A stretch of DNA of 64,000 nt from Lobosporangium transversale (taxonomy: Eukaryota; Mortierellomycota; Mortierellomycetes; Mortierellales; Mortierellaceae), in contig NW_019029001.1 of NCBI RefSeq assembly GCF_002105155.1, forward strand, positions 62,001-126,000, given 5' to 3'. Positions 12,527 to 21,084 of this stretch are shown in pieces. Under the pieces are notes generated by a model. The model saw nothing but the letters and a program-made list of their open reading frames with translations. It had not been told where the DNA came from and searched no databases. The position numbers and the translations under genes were made by a program. Within the stretch, counting starts at the first letter, position 1. Each line of letters starts with the position of its first letter.

Positions 12527-12614
12527 GTAATGTATTTGGCAGCCCAGCTGCCACCCAAGAGTGCGAAGTTAAGTGGCAGTCCCCAGAAGTAGGCTGCCAA
12601 AAAGATTAATCCTA
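11950..12614. mobile_element. Non-autonomous DNA transposon with terminal inverted repeats, carrying inner retroelement debris
   Basis: Inverted 23-bp ends, 11950-11972 and 12592-12614, are identical except for one base in an A/T tract; the core reads AGGATTAATCT followed by TTTGGCAGCC. Just inside the ends are several palindromes of the form TTTGGCA-N6/7-TGCCAAA (near 11964 and 12006, with a partial one near 12535). Such subterminal repetition is typical of transposase-binding ends. The interior has no transposase frame. It holds a poly(T) run (12082-12095), a longer one (about 12213-12240) and a LINE-type 3' end ending TTATCA(A)n at about 12490-12530, so retroelements inserted into it later. 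Confidence 0.7.
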
Positions 12615-12652
12615 AGATATATGGGTTGTGCAAAAAGAGCATAGAGGAAAAT

Positions 12653-12725
12653 GTTTGTACTCGGACTCGAACCGAGGACCGTCTGTGTGTTAGACAGACG
12701 TGATAACCAACTACACCATACAAAC
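12653..12725 (-). tRNA. tRNA-Val (anticodon AAC)
   Basis: The reverse strand folds into a complete 73-base cloverleaf. The acceptor stem GTTTGTA/TACAAAC pairs perfectly, the D arm is GTGT...TCAC, and the anticodon stem TCTGT/ACAGA holds loop CTAACAC. The T arm is CTCGG-TTCGAGT-CCGAG. Anticodon AAC reads valine. There is no intron. The downstream flank on its strand is the inverted-repeat element ending at 12614. Confidence 0.93.
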
Positions 12726-12741
12726 AAACCAATTTATAATT

Positions 12742-13168
12742 TTGTCCTAAATCAAGGTAACTTAAGCTCACGTCCTATAACAAGTGACGTCATGGTAGGT
12801 AGGACCAGAGGTATACCTATAGTGGTACCCTCAAACCCACCCCGTCCTGCCTGGACGTGAGCTCAGCCACCCGATCCTCCCCGCTATAATAAATAGTGGA
12901 CTCTCCGTCCCTGAAGTGGTCCTTACCTTTATCTTGGTACAACACTTCAGGTATGCAACCTCATTCATCTCAGCACTAGTTACTTGTATAGTATTATATG
13001 TATCATAAACTAATAAAGACCTTTATCTTGGTACAACACTTCAGTGTGTTCTATGTATTTGCGTCTCGTTGCGGTTTTTAAGGGCATCTCAGTATAACCC
13101 CCCGGTTCTTAAGACAGTGATTTTTTCAATTGTGTCCTAATCGAGGCAACTTAAGCTCACGTCTTATC
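12742..13168. repeat. Segment bounded by a duplicated block of about 38 bp, with internal 26-bp direct repeats
   Basis: A block containing CAACTTAAGCTCACGTC occurs at about 13131-13168, and a close copy (with TAACTTAAGCTCACGTC) at about 12742-12779. Between them, CTTTATCTTGGTACAACACTTCAG occurs twice, 92 bp apart (about 12927 and 13019). TATAATAAATA (about 12885) and AATAAAG (about 13012) resemble promoter and poly(A) signals. GAGCTCACGTCC-like arms also face each other near 12764 and 12853. This could be a solo LTR or other insertion upstream of the tRNA gene; the boundaries are uncertain. Confidence 0.4.
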
Positions 13169-13252
13169 TGCCCAATGGCTGAGTAGTATACTCGTCAGGG
13201 CACCCCCCCTGTCTAGCCCAGGGGCCGGGTTCGAGTCCTGGTTAAGGCACAT
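13169..13252 (+). repeat. tRNA-derived SINE head (pol III A and B boxes)
   Basis: TGGCTGAGTAGT matches a pol III A box and GGTTCGAGTCC a B box at normal tRNA spacing. The putative anticodon loop has no U at position 33, and the acceptor stem pairs only partly, so this is a tRNA relic rather than a working tRNA gene. It is followed directly by LINE-like sequence ending in poly(A), the usual SINE arrangement. Confidence 0.6.
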
Positions 13253-14082
13253 AAAAGTGAAGCACACATGTGCCAGGTCAGGGCCGACAACGTGATTTGG
13301 GGCTCTTTGGAAGCGATGTTCAAGGGCGTCAGAGAGATTCGACATGCAAGCACTCTGTTTGGTGAGGAAGATGTGGATATGGGACGGAGGAATGAGGGCG
13401 AGGATGCCCACTGGACTGTCCAAGACTTGTACCACGGTTTGGTGCCGAAGGAACTGATACAAAAATGGAAGACGATCTTCAAAACCACAGCATCGATCTC
13501 AAGGTACATTGTTTGCCGCTTTGTCAAGTCAATCGAGGAACTCGGCAGGACTGAAATCTGGAACAGACGCTGCAAAGTCACCGTCAACTGGGAAAGAGAC
13601 AATGGTATCACCTCTGTGAGCAAACGCGCCAGGGGACGCAACTGTGTTGGGAGGCACAGACATAGCAGAGGTGAATTCTTTGGCTCTCACCAGGGACAAC
13701 GACGAACAGCAGATGTGAAGGCGATCAGGACTGAGGCAGACCGGCGAGTGGCGGAAAGCTACCGGCAACAGGTGGAATTGGCGATTATGGAGCGCCTGGA
13801 AAGCTGTAAATTTTTGATGATTGAGGACAGCGGCTAAAGGATGACCTTCGCGCACAACAGGCCAAGTAGGGAGTAGAGCCGTGCCACAGGTCCTCTGGGA
13901 CCAAGGAAGTCTACTCAATGCTGACGTGGTTTATGAACAGGGTGTAGTACTGTGGCAGTATGACGATGCGGCTTCGGTCGATTATTGGATACCGCTTTAT
14001 TTGCGACCCCAGTAATGGGGCAACCCATTTATAGAGCTAACATCTAAATAAATCCTACATGACCTCGTGGGTCCTTGTTATC

Positions 14083-14109
<27 letters not shown>
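13253..14109 (+). mobile_element. LINE 3' end (or long SINE body) with poly(A) tail, copy B
   Basis: This copy carries a LINE-tail open frame, then a 3' UTR with GATTATTGGATACCGCTTTA, the stem-loop GACC-TCGT-GGGTC at about 14061-14073, TTATCA and a poly(A) run (about 14083-14109). The same 3' end is repeated at 15928-16109 and in part at 14723-15057. No reverse transcriptase domain is left, so the copy is 5'-truncated or is a non-autonomous derivative mobilised by the LINE. Confidence 0.7.
13268..13837 (+). pseudogene. LINE ORF2 C-terminal tail fragment (189 codons)
   Basis: The frame is open for 189 codons. From its middle on it resembles the neighbouring frame at 14110-14497, with shared segments IEELGRTEIWN/IEEFGRTEIWN, RCKVTV, SKRARG, NCVG, MERL and KFLM. 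It also includes HWTVQDLYHGLVPKELIQKWK-like sequence. The two related frames, each followed by a poly(A)-ended 3' UTR, are best read as the region downstream of the reverse transcriptase in a LINE ORF2. The N-terminal boundary is arbitrary because it fuses to the tRNA-like head. Confidence 0.55.
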
Positions 14110-14113
<4 letters not shown>

Positions 14114-14722
14114 ATTGCTCAGAGTTGGAAAGTTGGCTTCAAGACAACAACAAGGATAGCTACATATATGGCGGGGCGCTTCGTCAAGGCCATAGAAGAA
14201 TTCGGTCGTACAGAAATCTGGAACAAACGGTGTAAAGTCACCGTTGAATGGGAAAAGACTCGTGGAATCACTGCTACGAGCAAACGCGCTAGAGGAGGCA
14301 ACTGTGTTGGGGAGCACAGACGTAGTAGCAATGATTTCCTTGTCCCTTCCCTCAGACAAAGACAGAAGCTGAATGTAAAAGAGATCTACAAGGTCGCGGA
14401 TGACCGAGTCCGGGACAGTTACCTTGGGAAAACCAAACTGGACGTGATGGAGCGGCTAGGTGGAATGAAGTTTTTGATGACTATGGATAGCGGATAATTT
14501 GTCGCGTTGCGCAACAGGCCACGTCGGAAAGGTGGACTTTGAGTACCAACCACGGCGGTCAGGGTTTATGAAATCATGGATACAGCGGCTCTTGTCGTTT
14601 GTGCAGTAATAGCTGTTTATTGACTATAGTTTCTGGAGCATTTTGTTCATAGAATGTAGAAAATAAATCCCATGACCCTGAGGGTTCTTGTTATCAAAAA
14701 AAAAAAAAAAAAAAAAAAAAAA
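14110..14722 (+). mobile_element. LINE 3' end, copy C, with ORF2 tail fragment (14110-14497)
   Basis: This copy starts directly after the poly(A) of copy B. A frame of about 128 codons (14110-14497) is homologous to the copy B tail, followed by a 3' UTR, the stem-loop GACCC-TGA-GGGT (about 14673-14685), TTATCA and poly(A) to 14722. Many coding differences from copy B show that they are separate subfamilies rather than a duplication. Confidence 0.7.
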
Positions 14723-15057
14723 TTAGTAAGATCCCATGACCCTGAGCACAATAGGCCAAGTAGGGAGCAGGGCTCGTCACAAGTTCCGTAGGGATCAAGA
14801 GTTACCACTCATGCTGACGCGGTTTGTGACTAGGATGTTGTACAGTGACAGTTCAACGATGCGGTTAAGACCGATTATTGGAAGCCGCTTTATTTGCGCC
14901 CCTAGTAAATAGGGCAACCCATAGGACGCAATAGTCAGACCACCTCCTCGTGGTGCGTCCTGGGCTGTTTGCTTATCTGCAGACAGGCAAAGAGTCTGAC
15001 ACTAAAAAAAAGACCCTGAGAGTCCTTGCTATCAAAAAAAAAAAAAAAAAAAAAAAA
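14723..15057 (+). mobile_element. LINE 3' end, copy D (truncated)
   Basis: This short copy begins after copy C poly(A). CACAATAGGCCAAGTAGGGAG and CCGATTATTGGA.GCCGCTTTATTTGCG match the copy B tail, and it ends GACCCTGAGAGTCC-TTGCTATCA plus poly(A) at about 15034-15057. No coding part remains. Confidence 0.65.
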
Positions 15058-15156
15058 TAGTAAATAGGGCAATCCATTTATAGAGTCTATTTCTAATAAA
15101 TCCTCACGACCTCGTGGGTCCCAGCTATCAAAAAAAAAAAAAAAAAAAAAAAAAAA
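15058..15156 (+). mobile_element. LINE 3' end, copy E (about 100 bp)
   Basis: This is a very short copy: AATAGGGCAATCCATTTATAGAG, AATAAATCC, stem-loop GACC-TCGT-GGGTC, CTATCA and poly(A) at 15130-15156. It joins the copy D poly(A) at its left end. Confidence 0.65.
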
Positions 15157-15748
15157 GAATGGGCTCTCTGCTCTGCACAGCGTGATATATCGCCCGTAAA
15201 GTGATCCGCAAGTTCGTTAGCTACCTTGAGTAGCAGGCTATGGAGATGGTTTGGGAGCCACGGCGTAAGAAAACCATTGCTAAGGAGAAGGACCAAGGTG
15301 TGAGACCGAGGCAGAAGCGCGCACCACACGCTGGGCCAAGAGGCGACTGAAGCAACGGATATGGCTTTATGACAGCAGAAGGCTTTTGTCCTTGTGGTAC
15401 GGTAATGGATGCGCATCGCGGCAGGCGCTGTCCAGGATCTACGTTAGATCCGCCTGCCGCAGACAAGGTTCTGTTGCAGAGCTTGTTAGGACAGCGGAAG
15501 TTGACAACCATGGGAAGGATGAGGGCGATTCCTTTCCTGTAACAGTATGTTTTCGACGTTAAACACGGTGATGAGCAGTGGTAATAGTCGCGCGGCACCC
15601 GAAGGACTTGCCGAGGGAACGTGACTAGACTTGTGGCGACTGTAAAGCGATTCTTCTGGAGGATCGGGCATCGAGTACATTCTGACTAGATAGTTCTTCA
15701 GTTTTATAGCGTTATTCGTTTAGAGAGACAAATTGTTATAAAAAAAAA
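15157..15748 (+). mobile_element. Other retroelement 3' fragment ending in poly(A), with a 10-bp hairpin
   Basis: This segment follows the copy E poly(A) and ends TTGTTAT(A)n at about 15740-15748. It does not match the other LINE 3' UTRs. A strong inverted repeat, GCGGCAGGCG (15418-15427) against CGCCTGCCGC (15451-15460), has an inner GGATCT/AGATCC stem. Open frames exist on both strands but none was recognised. It is probably a second LINE family. Confidence 0.45.
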
Positions 15749-15927
15749 TCCCCCCAGAATCCCTTCGCGATCTAGGCTCGTCACCAGCCTGTGTGGCTTA
15801 TGTGCAATGCGCTAACGCTCACTGACAGGCTGGGACCAAACTTGAGGGTCACCATTTTAAATTTCTAGCACTTGGGAAAAAAAAGGTCATTTCTCCTTCG
15901 TTTGTACGACCTAGAATTTTTTTTAAG

Positions 15928-16080
15928 TTTATGAATAGGATGTTGTACTGTGGTAGTATGACGATGCAACTTCGGCCGATTATTGGATACTGCTTTATTT
16001 GCGACCCCGGTAATAGGATAACCCATTTATAGGGCTAACATCTAAATAAATCCTACATGACCTTGTAGGTCGTCATTATC

Positions 16081-16109
<29 letters not shown>
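15928..16109 (+). mobile_element. LINE 3' end, copy G
   Basis: Nearly colinear with the last 155 bases of copy B (13929-14082): GATGTTGTACTGTGG.AGTATGACGATG, GATTATTGGATACTGCTTTA, AATAAATCCTACATGACC. Its stem is GACCT-TGT-AGGTC, with both arms changed relative to other copies so that pairing is kept. The poly(A) tail spans about 16081-16109. Confidence 0.75.
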
Positions 16110-16113
<4 letters not shown>

Positions 16114-16484
16114 TGAAGGATTGGCAGGAGCTAATACAAGCGCTGCTGCCTCCAAGACGGATTCATCAAGAGGAAATAGCCGGCTGCTACTCGTCAATCC
16201 TTATTGAGCAAGGGTTTTTTATATGCTCGCACTGGAAAGGCTTGGCATGCATGAAATACCCCAAGGTTCCTATTATGTGCCTTGCTGTAGTATATTCGGG
16301 CTGATCATCCGTTGACTGTTGAGAGTTATCCTACTAATGTTCACTGTTGACTTTTATATTACTGCTCATAAAGGCAAGTAGAGATGATGGTTATGATGCT
16401 GTCGCTCCAAAACAGCAATGGGAGGAGGCAAATGAGAGCCTTAACTCCAGCTACACCCAGCAATGACGGACTTTACAACCCGGG

Positions 16485-16520
<36 letters not shown>

Positions 16521-16699
16521 AATGTACTCATTTGAAATTCACTGATTGACTCAGTCTACTTTTTATCTCTGTTGCTGCTTTGTTTTATTAAGGATTATCT
16601 TTAATTCGTATCGCTTTAAGAGGCGTGCTGTATTATTAAACTAAAAAGTAGTACAAATTATAAGGGGGATGAAGGAGTTTGCTAAGGTGAGCTCTTTAT
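16110..16699. other. Repeat-flanked spacer, no gene recognised
   Basis: A 63-codon frame at 16113-16304 begins right after the copy G poly(A) and resembles nothing I know. A 34-base poly(T) run at 16486-16519 suggests the tail of another retroelement inserted on the minus strand. Confidence 0.5.
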
Positions 16700-17179
16700 C
16701 TACAAGCGAAGACCATGAGTATGACCTGTAGTGGCAGCAACAGGTGCATGCTTAGGATGGTGGCGGTGTCTTTTCGGTGAGAACATGGCCCTGAGGGAAG
16801 TCATGAGACTTCTCCTGTATGGGTAAGCACCGCTTGCCATAGGAGCCCCAGCTGCTGGAGCAGCAACGGCTGCAGTTCTGCGCGAAAATGGGTTTCGACT
16901 TCGACGAACTGGATTCACAACAGCTGGTTGGTGGTGGCGTGGGCGTGAGCGAGGAGTAAAAAGACCATGGAGAGTGCGTCTGGTCTTCCGAGCAGCGCGT
17001 TGAGTCCGTACGCCTGCTGTGCCTGCAATAGGAGCAGCAGCAGGGACAGTGCTTGGGCCATAATGATGACGATGGCCACGGTAGCGCCGGGGTGCAAACA
17101 TATTCTTCAATCGTGCCATCGGTGATGGTCTATGATAGATCTGTGTTGGAACATATGCGCGACGTTGGAAAAGAGGCAT
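16700..17179 (-). CDS. Small His/Arg-rich protein with three LxxMFxP repeats
   Basis: I do not recognise this 159-residue protein. It is very basic (Arg and His throughout) and built from three copies of a short module: LKNMFAPRRYRGHRHH (residues 24-39), LHGLFTPRSRPRHH (70-83) and LRAMFSPKRHRHH (129-141), joined by Ala/Pro linkers. There is no signal peptide, membrane segment or zinc ligand pattern. The frame continues upstream for 76 codons, but the ATG at 17179 is favoured: a TATA-like CTATAAAAGG lies about 105 bp upstream (near 17285), and the stretch between consists of a 12-bp repeat. Metal, RNA or surface binding is possible but is not shown. Confidence 0.6.
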   Translation of the reverse strand: MPLFQRRAYVPTQIYHRPSPMARLKNMFAPRRYRGHRHHYGPSTVPAAAPIAGTAGVRTQRAARKTRRTLHGLFTPRSRPRHHQPAVVNPVRRSRNPFSRRTAAVAAPAAGAPMASGAYPYRRSLMTSLRAMFSPKRHRHHPKHAPVAATTGHTHGLRL

Positions 17180-17197
17180 GGTTTGAATATTATTATG

Positions 17198-17247
17198 ATT
17201 TTTGGTATGATTTTTGGTATGATTTTTGGTATGATTAGAGATAGGCA
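17198..17247. repeat. 12-bp TATGATTTTTGG tandem repeat in the 5' leader of the His/Arg-rich gene
   Basis: About three and a half near-identical copies sit directly upstream of the chosen start codon on the minus-strand gene. If translated they would give repeated NHTK, which looks like an artefact of the repeat rather than protein. Confidence 0.8.
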
Positions 17248-17281
17248 ATGTTGATAAAGGTTTTTTGAAAAATGGTGGGCC

Positions 17282-17292
17282 TTTTATAGAAG
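17282..17292 (-). promoter_or_regulatory. TATA box candidate for the His/Arg-rich gene
   Basis: On the minus strand the sequence reads TCTATAAAAGG, close to a consensus TATA box. It lies about 105 bp before the ATG, a fitting distance for a fungal core promoter. Confidence 0.5.
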
Positions 17293-17299
17293 CAATGTT

Positions 17300-18526
17300 T
17301 ACTGTAGAAAGGTAATAGAGGGCAGCGTCATGATGATGTTTACAATGCCCTTGGATATCCTTTTTGATAGATATTGACTCGATAGGGCGTTGGGATGTTC
17401 TTACCATAATGACTTTAAACGTGTTCCTAAAGTTTTATCGTTGCATATTCGAATTAAAGCACAAAACATAATTATCGTTAATTAACAGGAACCAGCCTTT
17501 TTTAAAATAAGAAAGAAAGCCATGACTGCAGGCGCATCATGATGTGCGTGTGGTGTGTATATACTTGGGATTTTTAATCGAGTTTAAGTTTACACAAGGT
17601 AGAGTTAAAAGGAAGTATGGCGCACAGACCAGAATATCGACAAGGCGCGTCATCGACAACATCATCATGTTGCAATATAAATGTCATTGTGTATACATTA
17701 TCATCTTGGGTCACAATATTAATAGACGGCCTAGTATTAAAGCTAGTGCGGTCATGGGTTATTAGTTTTATTCTCATTCATTACCGCCTGTTTTCTTGTT
17801 TGTGGTATTGCCTAATTGAGCACGCGCACTTTCCGAGAATCACTCATAGTCTAACCAGCACTAGCATCACTGTCCCGCTCAAGTTTTTTTTCTCAGAGCA
17901 GTTGAATACACCTCAGAACTGTTTGCCCAACAACCAACACCTTTATTATTAGACTTGTTCCAGACAAAAGGGGTATCATGATGGTTACATTAATAAATCC
18001 AGTCACCCCTCGGTTGTGCAATAGCACCATTTTTCAGCATTATTTTCTGTGCCAGTTTGATGGCGCTTGCCACGGTAGTTTACAGGAAAAGAGGAACATA
18101 ACATTGGTGTTATAGAATCAATATTATCATTAACGTTGAATCGAGTTCGTAGCTATTTAGATGATCCACAAGCACATATAGGGAAAATATGCTTTATATA
18201 CATCTCTCCGTCGATTATAATTATTTTTATTAAAAAAATATATAGAAAAAAAGCACCCAAAGCATTTGAGGCAATAAGAACACAAGGAGAAGATGATAGA
18301 ATAGAGGAGTTTTAAAGGTCATTTACGATTTTTCCATTAGGCTTTCACTTCGAGGCTTTCTCCTCACTGTGTCAAAAGTGTAAACACAAGGCAAGGCGTA
18401 CCCCATGACTAAGGACTGGAGGGAACTCGCGATGTATGGGACGACGCAGGCTTAAAAGTTTATTGATACAACTCACGAAAAAGTGAAGATGGATTTAACC
18501 TAGGAGCCTTATAATATAGCTTTAGA
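17300..18526. other. Spacer between the His/Arg-rich gene and PARN, no gene recognised
   Basis: This is AT-rich sequence. The longest open frame (111 codons, plus, from 17617) has no recognisable motif and overlaps frames on the other strand. Confidence 0.6.
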
Positions 18527-21084
18527 TTACCTTCCCTCTTCATCATTTGCACCGTGCTTACGTTTGCTGCCTATAACTGGACTGCTTGTTATTGTAACGT
18601 CTGGATCAGGTCGAGCCGAGATGGGTATGTTATATATTATGATAAAGCCCATAAAAGGAAAAGAGGGTTAATATTGTAGGGACATTGCATCGACACAACA
18701 AAAAAGAATATTTTACTCTCGACACTGAGCAAACATGAAAGAGTAAAACGTATTTACCTTGAGGTATTGATGAACCACTTACACGGCCAAATCTCTGAAG
18801 TCCACGACCGTTGCTGTCACGTGCAGTGCCAGCAGACTGCCGTTGTTGTCTCTCCAACGTCTCACGTTCGTCAAACCATGCCTTCCAAGAAACGACCTCG
18901 ATATGTGCAGCCTCGGGTACAACACCCAATGCACGCCCTCTTACTGCTATATCCTCATTGCCAACGCAATAAGGATTCACATAATCTTCTCCAAGTCGAC
19001 CAAGAGGCACAGGTGTCGGTATGTAGGGTTCCCTATTAGACTCTTCTCCCTCACGAGCTGGTGCATAGAGACTGAGGTGGATCCAGGCGTTGTTAGAGTC
19101 CAGCCAAACAAACCGCTGAGGGTTATAGGGAGCAAAAAGATGAAATAATGTAGAGGTTTGGAACGTTGAAGGGATGTTTTTCAATAGGAAATGATGTGGT
19201 TTTTCCTGGGGCTCTGGGTCAGGACCAGCCAGATACAACGTGGGGACCTCAGATCGCATTATATGAAGTATATTGTAGAAGCTCTTCAGTTCCTCGTTCT
19301 CTAGAATTTGGATGGTAGGGTTTCCCATTAGGATACGTTTCTGCTTTTCAAGACACGCATCCTTTTCAGTAGTCGTCTCTTCGATCTCCCCTTCCTCCTC
19401 CTCTTCATCAGAATTAACTAATTTCCTCTTCTTGCGTGCGTGCTCCTCCTCTTCCTCCAATTCAGTTCTCTCCTTAGCCTTGAGAATATATCCAGCAAAG
19501 CGAAGGAAAGCTTGGCCAGTAATATAGGCGTCATACCCGGCCTCATGGTATTTGGTATCATTCTTTTCTTTTGTTGCCTTATTCTCAAGGGCTACCGATG
19601 CATCTGCCAAGTATCGATTAAAATGTCTAGCCATGACTAAATCAGAATTGAGTTATATAATCGGAAATTAATAATCCAATCGTCTCTACTGCCACACCGG
19701 CTCCAAAGAAATTAGTATTCTGATGCTACACAGCTTTTCATACCAATTTTAGGCCCGACTTCGGCAAATGGTGCTTTTTGTACGCACTCTGATACAGGTT
19801 CAAGCCCAGTTGATGCAAGGAAAGGGCTGATTAAGGGATGTCCAGCAAGATGTTTTGTATCAATAATGCTATATAATGTATTATGTTCAGAAAATACCAG
19901 TCAGTATAACAGTGGTATCCATTCAAGAAGGACGATAAATGTTGTGTACGGTATGCTGTTACATACGTGCTCCATTCTAGGTTCAAGGCTCTTTTCCAGT
20001 CCTCCAGCTCATAGGGTAAATCCCAAAAGAACTGCTGAGTGACCTGCATCAAATCTAAGAAACAGTTATGCCCGATTACGGGCTTTCCAGCATCTGAAAT
20101 CATATCCAGCACGCGACGAAGGTTCAGTGTCGGCGGTTTAGCGATTTTAGCCTGCTCCTTCTGTTGACGAAGTTCATCTGTCATGCGCTGGATAATCATT
20201 GTGCGAGCCAGCGCATCTGATTCTGCGTAAAGACCGTCATTAAAATCTGTACGGATAATTTGATGGACAAGTCGGCGAAAATAGCTGTTGGGTGCTGCGA
20301 TAGTCAGGGTCTTTTCTGTCGAGTTTTGGAGCCAATTTTGAATCTGAGAGCTGATCCAATAATATATGACATGAATCATCCATAAATGTATTAGTGGAGT
20401 TTAGGTTAATATCCATCGTATTAAAAAGTTCATGAAGATAACAGGCTGTCAAGGCTTACGCAGTATTCAACATAAAATCGCGATTACGATCATCTATAAG
20501 GATATTGCTCTGTGCCATATTTGTAGCAGCAATAGCTGACTCTTTCTCAGTTTTACGAATGATATATGCCTCTTCCTCGGTCCGAGTCATGTAAGGAATA
20601 CCATCGCGGATCCACTTATTAAAGTCGAACCCATTTTTGATAAGAAACTCCAAACTAGTACTCTGGACCTTGAAGAATCGCTCCCCCGCTTTCGCCTCAT
20701 CATCACTGGAGGGGAAACAAGGGAAATTGAAGGGCCTCGCCTCATATCCACCTATTTCATCTGACCAAGTAAATGTACAAATCCCGAGTTGGACTACAAG
20801 GAAAGCGGCAGCACTTATCGCCACTTTGGAGTAGCGGGTGTTTAAACTGTCCTGAATCTTTGGGATGTTGGTAGGCGAGGCTAGTCCTATTGATATTGTT
20901 GTTTTGCATATTTCAATCGATTCGTCAGTTTCTCCTCTCACTGTTTCTCTATTTCTCTTGATAATTAAAATTCTCTTTAGTCTATACCTGTGAATTCAGT
21001 GTCCAGCGCAATGAAGTCGCATTCAGAAATGGCCTTTTGCAGTATTGGCAGGCTAGCTTCAAACTCGCTCTTGAGGATCTCCAT
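18527..21084 (-). CDS. PARN: Poly(A)-specific ribonuclease PARN
   Basis: PARN is a DEDD-family 3' exonuclease that removes poly(A) tails and trims small RNAs. Six exons (21084-20988, 20886-20460, 20350-19967, 19868-19744, 19636-18758, 18600-18527) give 661 residues, against about 640 in humans. The catalytic pair Asp28 and Glu30 (ALDTEF) falls at the same numbers as in human PARN. VIGHNCFLDLMQ and HEAGYDAYITG supply the other two acidic residues. LLIKNGFDFNKW-type sequence and the R3H-like segment in exon 3 also fit. After the nuclease domain, an acidic run (EEEEEGEIEE) is followed by an RRM-like region (HHFLLKNIP...FVWLDSNNAWIHLS). The last 24 residues, encoded by a small exon, end in a basic KRKHG patch. 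Confidence 0.9.

Noticed and set aside
13169-13252. Candidate working tRNA gene
   Set aside because: A and B boxes are good, but the anticodon loop lacks U33 and the acceptor stem pairs only in part; called a SINE head instead.
13157-13462. Minus-strand frames across copy B
   Set aside because: The LINE orientation, poly(A) and homologous sense frames all point to the plus strand.
16113-16304. 63-codon frame after a poly(A) run
   Set aside because: No recognisable motif; lies in retroelement debris.
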